The notes under the pieces: generated by a model
Database searches by the model: none
Told to the model about the DNA's origin: nothing
The model's input: the letters and a program-made list of their open reading frames with translations, nothing else
Source: Takakia lepidozioides
Taxonomy: Eukaryota; Streptophyta; Takakiopsida; Takakiales; Takakiaceae
Length of the DNA: 64,000 bases
Reading direction: 5' to 3'
Assembly: GCA_030704615.1 (NCBI GenBank)
Contig: CM060733.1
Span: 31,620,001-31,684,000, forward strand
Program-made: the position numbers and the translations under genes
Shown here: positions 24,043 to 37,145 of the stretch, in pieces
How positions within the stretch are numbered: position 1 is the stretch's first letter
Layout of the letters: every line of letters begins with the position of its first letter

Positions 24043-26697
24043 ATGTCATTAGGGCAACCATCTCTGCCGCTGGCAGACAGCTACAGGAGGATTTCACCAT
24101 CAATGAGCACCCCATCAACAGAGCCAAGCTCAGATCCATACAGGGAAAGGAGGAGAGAACAGAGATTGCAAAGTTCAAAGAACTCAAGTCTGTGTGGATC
24201 TGGTGAAATTCCTATGGCACTCACTATGATGAATGGCTTATATGGTAGCCCTGTGCGCAGTTTGGTTGGGCTCCCCAGTTACGGTAGCCCTGTGCGCAGC
24301 TTGGTTGGGCCCCCCAGTTACGGTAGCCCAGTACGCACCTCTGTTGGACATCCAAATTATTTGGCAGGGGGAAGCTTTGATCTATCAACTCCCTTACCCC
24401 ATCCAGGTCAGTTTGGATATCCAAGTTACTGGACAACTGGCTTGATGAAGTGCACTTGCTTGGCTGTGTCAGAAATTTAACGTAAGCAGTCTCCCTTGCT
24501 GAATACAGCTACATAGGCAAATGGGATCACACAGTCATCTACCTACTCTGGCTTTCAGTATTCTGATGTTGTCCTTTGTCCCATTACTGGCTCGTTGGTC
24601 TGCAAACAACGTCTTATGAGTACATTCTATTGTCCTTGTCCCATTAGCGCTTTGCACTTCAAGTGGACATTGTAGAGTTCCTTTGTCTTCTCTTTCTCCT
24701 CCATATCATCATGCATTTTCCAGGACTCAGAGCGGTTTGTGTCCACATGGTTACACTGGAAAGAAATGAAAGAACTTTCTAATGACTGTTGGGGGAAGAG
24801 TGGCATGTAAAGGAGGCATAATGCACTGCTTTATCATCGATAATCAGCCTCTGACAGTGAATTCTGCCTAAAAGTATGAACCAATTTTGATCAAAGGGCC
24901 ATGGTACTTTAGGTACATACACAATCCCTCCACCATATACAGTGACAGCAAACCGGTACTTCGGCAGAGACTCGGAGGACCGCCGGCACACGCCATGGCT
25001 AACTCCAGTGTTGGCAGTTGCTCACACCGTCCTTTTCATCTTGACAATGCAGCGCAACAATTGCCCCAAGCACATTCGCCCGGGGGAAAAATGCAGTATG
25101 ATGTACTTGAAAAACTTTTCTTTCCAGCCATTGAGTGAGAATCCCTTGCTCGGCCCCTCGGCATTGACTTTGCTTGACTTGGGAGCGCTTGAGTCTGAGT
25201 TAGTCACGAAAGCGGGAGAGGGTTGGCGGTTGGTTACATCCATGTGGCTGCATGCTGGAGTCTGCCACATTGTGGGTAATCTTCTGGGGCTTCTCGTTAT
25301 TGGGATCCGGCTGGAGCAAGAGATCGGCTATCTGAAGGTGTGAGACTATCTCCACACAGCACTGTACTCCAGTCTGATGACACGATGCATTGCATTATGC
25401 TACTGTGTGTCGTCAGGATTGTCTGATTTCTCTCTCTTCTCTGTATGCGTGCAAGTAACGTGTTGGTACTTGCTGAATGGGAAACAATGGGATTCCATTG
25501 AAAAAATCAAGTTTAGGAGAGCGGGAATGGGGATGGTAGAAAGGCTCGACCTGTAAATACAGTTCATTTTGTTCTTCCAGTTGACACAGTGACGAACTCT
25601 TGTCACCCAGGTCCCTGGTTGATGGGGAATTGCAAGTTTAGATCAGTTCTACTCTGATACAACGAATTTGCTGAAGGTTTCCCATTGCTTACTTGTCATG
25701 CTACAGGTTGGGCTGATATATGTTATGACCGGCTTCGCGGGCAGCATTGTGTCAGCCATCTTTCTCCATGGGCGCATCTCCGTAGGAGCATCAGGAGCTC
25801 TCATGGGGTTGCTGGGTGCTACTCTCTCAGGAGTTATCGTGAACTGGAACACATATCGACACCGAACCAGATCACTGGCAGCCGTAGTCATCTTTGTATC
25901 CAGTAACTTGGCGTTCGGACTGATGCCGCTGGTAGACAATTTCATGCACATCGGTGGAGCCCTTGCTGGATTTTTTCTTGGAGGTGTGCTCTTCATCCGG
26001 CCCCAATTGGGTTGGCTCACCAGGAAATGCTGTCCAGCAGTGATATACGATGTCGACGACATGCCCTCAAAATCAAAGCATACAGTGTACCATAACATAC
26101 TGTGGATCCTCTCTCTCAACCTTCTGATTGCTGGCTATGTCGCTGGAGTACTCGCCCTTTTCACAGGTATTCACTAACGTCTAACTGACACCACTCAACC
26201 CAACAGGAAATATAATCCATCTGTCTCTGATTTATTCCTCCCAGCTCACTATCAATGAGAGGAAAGGGACAAACTCCAAGCTCATACTCTGTAGGTGACA
26301 AAGCCCTTCTCTCTCTCTCACTCTCAACAACGGCTTGTGAGTACATTCTCTCAACTTTTGATTCTTTCCTTGTCCTCTCCCTCTGTATAGACATGTCCCG
26401 TAGGGCCTCTCTGAATGTCTTTCTAACCTTGTTTGTCTTAGTGTACTGAGACAAGCTGTGGAAAATGTAGGCATGAGGTTGGAGACGCAGTGCACCTGGT
26501 GCCATTACATGACATGTGTGCCAACCCACTTGTGGAAGTGCTCTGGCAACCGGGACATCACTTGCAAACACACATCATACCTTGGCCACTTGCGTGTGAC
26601 TTGCCCAGACCAGCGAATCCAAGACTGGCCTTCAGTCACCCAGTATGATCCAGATGATAGCAAAGTGCGTAGGCTTTGCATCAAAAGCTGTATTTGA
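24043..26697 (+). CDS. RBL: Rhomboid-like intramembrane serine protease, four exons
   Basis: Cleaves transmembrane substrates within the bilayer. Exons 24043-24406, 24943-25337, 25707-26166 and 26471-26697 keep phase and give about 481 residues. Exon 1 is a hydrophilic N-terminus with three 13-residue repeats (YGSPVRSLVGxPS). Exon 2 holds TM1 (TPWLTPVLAVAHTVLF), the WRLVTSMWLHAG loop and HIVGNLLGLL of TM2. Exon 3 holds the catalytic GASGALMG (Ser) and FMHIGGALAGFFLGG (His), then later membrane segments. Exon 4 ends in a Cys-rich tail with CTWCHYMTCVPT, as in plant RBL proteins. Both catalytic residues and the HxxxN motif are intact, so it should be active. The start is the first ATG of the frame; Met24217 in the same exon is an alternative. 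Members of this group usually sit in the Golgi or endosomal membranes. Confidence 0.9.
24241..24357 (+). repeat. Three 39-bp tandem repeats in the rhomboid N-terminus
   Basis: Units at 24241, 24280 and 24319 encode YGSPVRSLVGLPS, YGSPVRSLVGPPS and YGSPVRTSVGHPN. The period is exactly 13 codons, so the reading frame is kept. The first two units differ at very few bases, pointing to a recent duplication. Confidence 0.95.
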
Positions 26698-26699
26698 GC

Positions 26700-29480
26700 T
26701 TACACTAGGTCAAATACCGGTGACTCTGACTTTCTCTTTAGTCTGGCTGTATATTTGGGCTCTGACACAACAGCATGCAAAATCCTGTATTTCTGACCAA
26801 CAAGCTACTTTGGTTCAAAACTCTGTTGTGTCAAACTTTTGAAGCCAAGGTTAGAATGACTCCTATTAGTTTCAGGAGTTATAAATTGGTCTTGGATAGT
26901 GGCTGAGACGAAATGAGGCAACCATAAGAAAACGAAACCATATCCTTGAAGCTCAGAATCCATATAGTTGAAATTGCAAGCTGAACAGTCTTCCCTTCGA
27001 CAAAGCATTCCGACCTAGGGACAGGCTCGGACCGGCTCATACATGCCTTCAGTCACATTGTTGGGTCTCCCCTGCCCATGCAACCTGACTCCTGAGACAC
27101 ATCCAACAACAGCAGTGTGGGAGCAGTGTAAGAATACATATGCAAGGCTTCATAATGAAAATGTTGGAGTAGCTCTGGTGTAGGTGATCACATAACTCCA
27201 TCTTTCTTGAGTTCTACTAACAAAAACTCGACCCTCAAAAGAAATGATTTCCATTAGCTGTACTGCATACAGTCATTCACCCCTGCAACCCTTCTTGTGG
27301 GGCAAAGCAAGGGAGAACTCAAGAACTGAAGAAATGAACTTCATAATGCCCACCAAAAGCCCCAAGAGAGGAGACGCATACCCCGCACATTAGTCTTGGA
27401 CACTTCACATTCATGCTCCCACAAGCATGAGGTCAAACTCGTGAACAAACCACAGCAGCGGTAAAGCCACTGTAAGTCGAGTTGGCCATAAGCAGTGATC
27501 TCGGAGCCTTCTCGCAGTGTCTTGGCAATTGATTATCAGTTCAGTTGCTTGGCCTAGGCTCCAGCTAGAATGTGTTGTTAGGTGCAAATGTTTAATTAAG
27601 CTTTACTTCAGCATTCTAGACCTCACACCTAACATGACATGACCGACACAAAGGCCACTTCATTTACATCCTTGTTCAAACTAACTTCAAACTAGGTTCA
27701 CGACCTTAATTTATGTTAAATTGAGTTTAATAAACTCCAACGTTGATATGAAACTACAACTCTAACATACAATATGCCCAACGACTTCAGAGTCGGGCAA
27801 AGACGATCTTGTAACTCTCCATGATACACGGTGCGGGCAGCTGCGTTGTGATACATTGGGCCAAGTTGCACCAGTCACTTGTAAACTGGGCCCACAGGAC
27901 TACCGCTAGGCAGTTATCTCCCATTCTAGTCTCAACAAAGTTTATTCCAAGATCAAAACACTGACAGCAACCCCGCTTGATCAATTCCTGGAGCAGCTCT
28001 TCCCTGCCAATGCCAGCAGTCCAAATACGTGAGCTAACAAGCCCAATTGTGTGCATGTGAGAGAGAGAATTGGAATGAAATGAAATGGTAGTTTATAACA
28101 TCCAAATTGCTTTATAACATCCACAGAGAGAGAAGAAAGAAAATAAGAAAAAGTTGGTACTGTCCAGTGAAGAAAAAGAAAACAAAACCTCATAACATTC
28201 AGCACAGACGGCCCTGAGGGTCCATGAGACAAAGAGAACTCCACGGAAGGCCCAGGGCCTACAGATCTACAGGCCCCTAAAGTTGAATCACTGAGAGAGA
28301 GACAATAAAGAAGCATCTGGGAGGACCCAAGAAAGATGATGTACTCATTGATGTTCCCTATCAATGGTGGCTATGGCATATCTTCGAGGATATTAAAAAG
28401 AAGAACAAAAGAGAAATCATCATGGCAAGGGAAAGGAAAGGAGGGAGGGCAAGACAGAGGATGAAGAAAACAATTTGGGTCCCAGGTGGGGCCCAGTAGG
28501 CCCATTAGACCAAATAGAACAGCACAGCTGACTTAACACCCTAGACTACGGTGTGTTCATGAGAGGGAGAGATGCCAACCCATGTACACCAGACCCAATG
28601 ACCACATAAACATATGAAGCTGAAGTCCACCAATTCCTCCAAACCCAACAGACACATGCCCCACATTTAGCAAATAGCTCAAGTAGGAATTCCAGCAGCT
28701 CAGGGATCAAAAATTGCGGGGTGCTGAAGGCCCTTGTTGCTCTAGTAGCTGTTAGCATAGAATCAAAGCAGTAGGGACCTGCTTATACCTCAACTCTATC
28801 CCCTGCCTTCTTGCATCCACCGCCTGCTTGCTCAGTTGGCGACCATGTCTTTGGAAACATACAGCTGTCTGATCCTGACCGGAAAACAGGTTTGGGGGTC
28901 TCCTCGCAAACATCATGCTGCTGAAGCATTGTACCAACATGGGAACAATAATCCACCTATATTGAAAGAAGGAGACATCACCAATGGTAAGCCCACAATG
29001 TGTTGTTTGGATTGCTCGCATTTAGAACAGGGAGCAGGAACTGTAACAACCCAAACAACAAAGCATATATTTCCAGCATAATAACACAATTTGGCATGTC
29101 TTGCTACTTACTTCATAGGACCACCAGCATTTTGTGAAATAAATCACTTTTTACCAAAAAACAATATTAGGCAGGATATCCCCCCATGTAAACACCAAGC
29201 AACAAAGTGATTGAGCTTTTCCCCCTGCACTGATCACATTTATGACCTTGACTATGGTGCTAGCTTTGCATAGGCTTTCATCTCTCATTTGCTGTCCACA
29301 CTCTGCTGTTCATACAAAACTCCAAATCCAGAATTTTGCTATGAGTGCACGTACAGAAGATCCCTGACCCACAGTATCTTCCAATAGCATGACCTCACCC
29401 ACAACCAGATTGAGAGGAAAGATGGCTATGTATCAAAATTAAACATCTATTCACATAGAACTTCCAAACAAGAAGCAAAC
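26700..29480. other. Gene-poor interval between rhomboid and 5-phosphatase genes
   Basis: The two genes converge here. I see no recognisable gene. A 127-codon minus frame at 27981-28364 is mostly LINE-tail sequence: GAAATGAAATGGTAGTTTAT at 28075 marks a minus-oriented ATTTC-family tail extending to about 28250. A frame at 27787-28056 (minus, 89 codons) matches nothing I know. Confidence 0.4.
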
Positions 29481-29483
29481 AGA

Positions 29484-32303
29484 TCACCATACCTCACTAT
29501 GCTGCCCCTTGCAAGTATTTCCAATGGGCCTAGGGCTCAGTACAAGCTCTTCTACTCTCCCTTCCGCATTATTAGGGAGACTGCAGGCTTTTTTAAGCTT
29601 TCGCCGGCTTACCACCTCAACCTCTGCAATGAAACTTGCAGTCACTGGGCGGTGATCAGACATCACTGAGTCTCCGCATGTGTATGACAGCTCTCTTAAG
29701 CCTTTCCCATACCACAGGATGCGGTCACACCTGCATGTGCACACATTTGAAATTCTCATCAGTTGCTTAAGGATTCCAACTCAACCAGGTGTGTTTGATG
29801 AGAATCACTCTTATAATGAATCGCTCCACCAATCTCGGAACCCAGTTCATCTGCCACTAGAAGCTATCTTCATGAAAAACAGTTTTTTTGAAACCAACTA
29901 GGAGCTTTGATGTATATAATGGGTGTTGTCGTTAAGATTTTGGACTCAGAATTTTGAGTTTTGCAGGATGGCACATTTGAATCAGGCGCAGTTGTTTGGC
30001 ACAATGATCCAGCACATTTGAATTAATAACTTGAGATAGCATGTACTCAAAAGACATTGTTTGCCGTAGCCTGGTGGCCACAGACCCCAAGCCCAGTTTG
30101 GGCAGAACAAAAGCGAACAGACACTACCGTTGTGAGGGGCTCACTCCAGTAGTGTGTGGGCTGCCCAGCAATAAACCTCAACAGGGCCAGGGCTTTAGGC
30201 TCAGCCTCAAGATTTTCAAAGTTGGTGAACAGAGGTGCAGGAACAACGTTCTTGACATTCCTGCAATTAATTACTTAAGACAGAATGTAAACATAAGACG
30301 TTGTTTGCAGTGTGGCCATAGACATTACTTAAGACAGAGAGATGTACTCATAAGACTTTGTTTGCCGTAGCCTTTTAATGTCAGGAAATCTCCTCCGCCA
30401 TTGTGTGGTTGGAGATAACCATGACTTAAGACAGAGAGAGAGAATGTACTCAGAAGACGTTGTTTGCCGTATAGCTTGACAGAGAGAGAGAATGTACTCA
30501 TAGGACGTTGTTTGCCGTAGCCTTGTGGCCTTTGACCCCACGCCCAGTTTGAGCGGAACGAGAGAGAGAGATGACGCCAACCAAAGTCAGCATAAATAAA
30601 AGGGCGTAGAACCCCCTTTCGTACCTAATACACAATATCTACAGTATCAGTCTGTTAAATATTTAGCTGTCTGGTTCTATGTAATCTGTTTTGTCATGCT
30701 TAATGTTTGCAAACAGTTGGCCTGCACAAAGATTGACAGCTCTTCTGCAAAAAGTTTACCGCTCAACACTCTCAGAAACATCAACCCATGCTGATAACCA
30801 GCCTGCTCTACAACATATTGAGGTACCAGTAAAGGGCAGGTGACATCAAGACCACAAAGAGAAGAACTGACTGAAACTGTCTGTCATATTTACCAAGCAG
30901 GTGTTCGTCGCTTATCTCCAGGCTTGGCTATCTTTCCAAAGTAGCGATCTGAATTGAGCACAAATTTATAAGTTGGAGGGAAATAAATGCCGCCCTCATG
31001 CCAGCCCTCAAACACACGCCTGGAGCTTCGCTCAAGCTTAAGCTGTTTCAAAGAGTACAACCGGTATCAGACATCTGATTGAGACAAAATAGATCCTTTA
31101 ATGGCACTTCTACAGCCTGGCCTGCTGGATTTGGTTTATGAAGGAGGCCACAGTACTCACTTTCCCCTTTTCAAGGATTGCTGGAAATACTTCTCAAGCA
31201 TGTCAAAATTAAGAGTAGTACTGCCATTACCTCTCTGAATCAAACAGGTTCAAATTTCTGTATCAGTAGTAGAAGGTGAGTTAGCAACAAGAACAGAGGT
31301 TATTTTGCTCAACACAGTTCGTTCGAGATGTCAAAAACATACATATTTTGAACCAAAAGCAATTTAAACAATACCTGATCTTTTTGTAGAAGAAACTCCC
31401 AATCACCTTCACTAACTGCTTCCCATGTCTCTTTATCTGACGCAGCAATACGATAGTTCAAATCTCCCAGCCATATAATTCGACTGCATAATGGTTCACA
31501 GGCCATGTGCCCAGCAGACACACATGGTCCAGCTCATCAGTGATCACATCTCTTTCTTCTGTTTTCTTTTTTCTCTCTCGCTCACTCTATCTGTCACAGG
31601 ACAACATCTTATGAGTACATTATATCCCTCACAGGGCCTCCTAGGGATGTAACAATTTTGGTTTCTTTCGTTTCAAGTTTCTTCTTTTCACTTCTAAGTT
31701 TCTTAAAACTGAAGAACGCTTCTTCTTTTATTGCCCTCTGTACTATGAGATCTGTGGGAGATTCCACTGTCTATGCCGTGGGACTCAATCTCTCACTGAA
31801 GTCTTCCATTATGAGGATCAGAAATGATTGGCAGCTTACCTGCACAAGGCCTTGACCCTTAGGCAATCCCTTGAGCAGTAGTTGCTTTTGGGCTGCTTTT
31901 TGACTTTGGTTTCGTCTCCTCTCTCTTGTTCTTTTCCATTTTATCCCATAAGCTCTTTGAGCTTTCCGCGGACGTTATAAAGTACCATTTCTTTCTTTCG
32001 CCCTTGTTCCCTTTCCCCTTTCTAGAGACAGTATGACTCGAACTTCATATCTGTAGCCAAACTGGGGACTAGGGCAGTAGTGCTAGAATCATGTTGGTGT
32101 ATTCTAGCATGGTGTCTCCATCTGCCCATATACATAAGGACTCCCCTGTAACTGGATCGGTGTTGGCTGTAGGTCGGAAATGGAAAGTTCATGCTGAGCT
32201 TCCATACTGAGGGGCAGACATCCCAATACTGGCACAAGAGTGTTCATATGCTGTGGGGGCTAAGTCCTCAGCCATAGCCCACCTTCGCAGGGCACAGCAA
32301 AAG

Positions 32304-32339
<36 letters not shown>

Positions 32340-35300
32340 GTCCTCTAGGAAGCCTATTGACATTGGGTGGACTTGAAACGGGAGTACATTAATGTCTCTG
32401 TGACTAAATGCCGGCCTTGTGACCTCGTGTCCTTGTTTGTTTCGACCTGAAGCGCTTAGCTTCAGGTAACGTAGTGCATTGGATTTAGTTGGAAATCTTG
32501 GGGCCTTTCCCTCTTTAGAATATGCCTACACGGGCCATTCCCTGCAACTCCCTGGAGTGTGATCTCTGAATGGTAACAAGCGGACTCCTACCGCTTGGGG
32601 GCAGCCCCTCCGCCCAAATTGGGCAGTCGTATGCTCTGTCTAGCATACTCGGCACTTGGGCTCGGGTTGGTTCCTGTGCTTAAACTTATGGCCTGCGAAA
32701 ACAATCAAAAATTTAGCTCCTATCAACATCAACACTCCTCAGGGTGATCCCTGGGAATTGGTTACTTATGCCAAATCTAGGGCTTCATGTGTAGTTTTTG
32801 GGGTGAATCCCAGGATGGACGATGTGTCCTTTAAAACTACATGCTCTAGCTTAGGCTTGGATTTCATGGCTAATGGTACCATCTCGAGACTTGATAACAG
32901 GGGTACGTTGAAGGTTGCAATGACCAAAAGTGCTTCTAATAGAGTCCCGCATCAATTCAATCTCAAAGAAGTTCGTCCCTTGACTGGTTGGAGAGCGGTC
33001 TTAGACATTGGTGATTCAATGGGGCGCTCTAGGAAGACAACCAAGGGCAACAACTTCAACTTGAGAGTTTCTAATCGGTTTGACGCTCTGGATGAGGTTG
33101 AATCCAAACAGCCAGAAGGACAAGATGCCCCTAAGTGTACGGAACCTGAACGTCCTGAATCTGAAGGATTTGGTACTCTGAATGGTTTACCAATCCTCAA
33201 GGTTTACACAAGACGAACAAATTCTATACACGGGGTAATTGTCCCCAAGCCGTCAGATGGACAATCTGACTCTAAGTGTGCAGAGCCTGAAGGATTTGGT
33301 ACTCTAAATGGTTTACCAATCCTCAAAGTCTACACAAGACGAGCAAAATCTATACACGGGGTAATTGTCCCCAAGCAGTCTGACGGACAATCTGCCCCTA
33401 TGTGTGCGGAGCCTGTGCGTCGTGTAACTGAAAGATTTGGTACCCTGAATGGTTTACCAATTCTCAAAGTTTACACAAGACGAGCAAAATCTACACATGG
33501 GGTAACTGTCCCCCCTTTGCAGAACAGTTGGCCGTCCAGGAGCAATCACAAGCTACCTAGACGACAAACAATTCACACGCAAAGGGCTGGCTTGCGGCTG
33601 GCCACTTTCAACTTCTCAGGGTTGACCAACCAAAGGAAACAACTTGAAGTGGGACAAGTTCTTCGGACTAATGATATTCATATCTGTGCTGGGCAAGAAA
33701 CATGGGAAACGTCGGATAAACTGGTTGGAGATGTCATTGGTTATAAATGGGCAGGTAAGATGTGTACTCTCAAGGCAGCCTCTGCCAAACGCGGTCAAAA
33801 AGGGGTCGGATTCTTTGTCCGTGATTTCTTGTTTGACAATTGTGAAATTATCAACAAGGGTTTGAGGTACGAGCATAGTATCTGGCTAAAACTGAATTTG
33901 AAGGGCGGCGTGAGTACAAAGGACCTCTTTGTTGGTTGTGTTTACATGCCCACAGAGGGGACCCTTAGTGCTGATGCAGACAAGGCCTTCGAAGATGTAA
34001 AGCTGGACTGTGCTTCGTTCCTTGCCAAAGGTCAGGTGGTACTATTGGAGGACTTCAATGCCCGGGTGGGCAAAGGGATCCATCAGGACGATATCATTGG
34101 ACCTTTTGGTGAGGACGAGCTGAATTCTAATGGCAGACGGTTAATTAACTGTCTAGAAGAGCTTCAGCTTTTGACCTTCCCCAAACTGGGGAACGTTCCA
34201 TTGTGGACTATATCATAATGGACAAAATTTTGTTCCCCCAGTGTGCCAATGTGTTGATCGACAGAACTGATATTGGTACCTCTGACCACTTCCTGGTTTG
34301 GACTGAGATCAAAAGGTGTTTTCCCACCACCAAGAGATCTGTGAAACGTTCGATTCGGAAGTGGCGCATAGAAAAATTCCACAATGAGGAGGTCAAGGCT
34401 GAGTACGTCCAGGCCTTGCAAGAGGCTCTCCCTCATTTTGTCCAATCGCTCCAAGAACTTCAGTCATGCTCTGTTAACGCAAGAAATGAAGTCGAAAGAG
34501 CAGTGGACTCTTGGGAGAGTTTCGTTTCCTCCGTGGCTGACAAGATCATTGGGAGGAAACTAATTGTCTGCGGTAGAGCAGTTAATTGGTGGACTAATGA
34601 GATTAAACTCAAGATAGCTGAGAGATGAGCCCTCTATAAAGAGTGCTGCAATTTGGAAACCAACAGGAATTGTGGGCGAGGTACTACCAGCTCCGTAAAG
34701 ATATCAATCAGCTTGTTAGGTCTCAGAAGAAATTATACTGGGACAAGTTATACAGTGAAATAAACTCAAACCACCATGGTGGTAATGACAAGAAATTCTG
34801 GTTGGCCCTTCAACGTTTGTACAAACCGAAAAACGGTCAGCAAGTACAAGCGCTGAAGACTACTAAAGGTGCAGTGGTGACTTCATCGGTTGACATTGTC
34901 AAAACCTTTGAAACTCACTACAGTATCCTTGGCAGAACTTCTAGGTCTAACAGTGAGGGGTCTTCTGCTGAATGGAGGGACACAGTTGGAAAAACTGTTC
35001 CTATGATTCAAAACAGCCCTGATGAACTGGAGTATATTTCAATGGCTTATAATGCTCCCATTAGTTCTTCTGAGATTGTGGAAGCAATTGAACATTTAAA
35101 TGGATATAAAGCTGGTGGACCTGATGGTATTGTCAACGAGCTTATCAAGCACGGTGGCGATCCCATGATAGAGGCCCTAGTTCTCCTCTTTAACCTTATC
35201 TGGAAGACTGAAATGATCCCCTTTCGCTGGCGACAGGGGGTCATTGTCAATCTATACAAGAAGGGTGACAGAGAAGAACCGGGGAACTACCGTGGCATCA

Positions 35301-37106
35301 CGCTCCTCAATGCTGTTGGCAAGACATTCTGCAGAGTTATAAGTACTCGTCTCGAGGTTGATCTGGAGTCTAGAGGTTGTTTCCACGAAGGCCAAGCTGG
35401 CTTTCGGCGAAACAGGGGCTGTGTGGATTATCCAGGGAAGGAAAAAAGAAGGGAAACCCACTTATGTCTTTTTCCTGGATGTCAAAAAGGCTTATGACAC
35501 AGTGTGGAGAGATGGCCTATGGTTCCGCCTCTGGTCTTGTGGGATCAAGGGAAAGATGTGGAGAGTTGTCCACAACTTGTATGCTCACACCAAAAGCTGT
35601 GTCACTGTTAACGGACAGAAGTCCAACTTCTTTGACATAGACCAAGGTGTAGCTCAAGGATGTACTCTCTCCCCTCTGCTCTTCAATGTTTTCATCAATC
35701 AACTCTCAAGGATGTGGAAAGTGAGGGATTTGGGTTAAGGGTGGGTGATACCACCATACCAGCCCTTATGTTTGCGGATGACTTCGCAGGCATAGGGGAG
35801 ACTCCAACCAATCTCCAGGAGTTGATTGATTGCGCGAAGAGATACTTTGATCTTTGGGGGCTAGAGGCTAATGTCAGCAAATGTGCAGTGGTAGCATTCA
35901 ACGACAGAGGAGAGGGAGGAAGTGATCTTAAGTGGCAGTGGGGTAGCCAAGAGATCCCGGTCCTCCCTTCCTACACTTACCTGGGCGTTGAGTTCTCCTC
36001 CAATTGTAATTGGGATGCACATATCCGGAAAGTTGTTCAAACTGGCAAGGGCAAAGCTCTGGGGCTCACTAAATTTTTTCCACTGCAGAGGGGTCAACTC
36101 TGAGGTCAAGAAAACCATGCTTTGTCGCGTTATTAGACCTGCCTTGGAGTACGGATCTGCTATATGGGTTGATAACTCCAACCAGGCTAAGTCTCTAGAA
36201 TCCATTCAAGTGGGGGTGCTTAAGGAGTGTATGTCAGCATGCTCCAAAACAGCCAATGTGGCTGTTCGGGGTGAGTTTGGCATTCCGTCCTTAAGCTCCC
36301 GACGAGATGAATTCAAGGTCAGATGGTGGGGTCAGCTGCAACATATGCCAACACCAGATATCCTAATTAATCGACTCTATCTTGGAAACAGGACCGCCCT
36401 GTCAAACAGGCTAAGTCCTGGCAGAAGAGAGTAGAAGAGATCCTCAAGGACCTGGACCTGGATCCGCAAGTCTTGACCCTGCTGGATAAATCTGACTTAG
36501 AGGCTGTAGTGTCCTCAGCCATGTCTGTTGCCATGAGATTTCTGATGAAAATGAAGTTAGGCAGAAAACTTCCCCTGAACTTGTTTCCAGTGTGACGTGG
36601 GGGAGGACATCTTGGATGACCTCAAGGGTCTACCCACTCTCGGCACTAGACTGAAATTTAAACTCAGGGCAGGAAGCCTACCTTTGAACAGCAAACAGAA
36701 GCAGAGAGGAAAGGGAGAGTGCAATTGCCCGTTGTGTGGGCAATCTGAAGACAGTATTCATTTTCTGATACACTGTCCGGGGTTCTCTCACCAAAGAGAC
36801 GCTCTCTTCAAATCTATTAAGGGAATTGTGCCTGTACCCCTGTTTACCAACTTTGAAAGTCTCGAGGCTGAGCCAAAAGCCCAGGCCCTCCTGAGGCCTA
36901 GTTTTGGGCAAATCACACACAGCAGATTGATGCTTGTGTGAAGGGATTTCTAGAGGATATCTGGAAAACCCGGATTAATTCTTTATATGGAGGTAAGTCT
37001 TACTACCAACGTCAGCCCCTGACAGAGGTAGGTTCTGTCCCTTTTGTTCCCGCTCAAACTGGGCGCGGGGTCAATGGCCACAAGGCTACGGCAAACGTCT
37101 TATGAG

Positions 37107-37145
<39 letters not shown>

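Larger units (their letters stand above)
32590..37145 (+). mobile_element. Near-complete but decayed LINE (TC-tail family)
   Basis: A non-LTR retrotransposon of about 4.5 kb. In order it has an N-terminal region with internal tandem repeats, an APE-type endonuclease, reverse transcriptase and a C-terminal CCHC zinc motif. A 3' end reading CTGGGCGCGGGGTCAATGGC, CACAAGGCTACGGCAAACG and TCTTATGAGTACA runs into (TC)n at 37109-37142. Several frameshifts and stops interrupt it. The 5' boundary is estimated; a GGCAGCCCCTCCGCCCAAAT segment at 32600 may be near it. It is inserted in the 7.7-kb intron of the 5-phosphatase gene in the opposite orientation. Confidence 0.9.

Noticed and set aside
24224-24436. 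70-codon minus frame with a repeated sequence
   Set aside because: Antisense reading of the 39-bp repeats of rhomboid exon 1.
25649-26119. 156-codon minus-strand frame
   Set aside because: Antisense of rhomboid exon 3; no protein-like features.
27981-28364. 127-codon minus frame with hydrophobic stretches resembling membrane segments
   Set aside because: Overlaps a LINE tail and low-complexity repeat sequence; the hydrophobicity comes from T-rich repeats.
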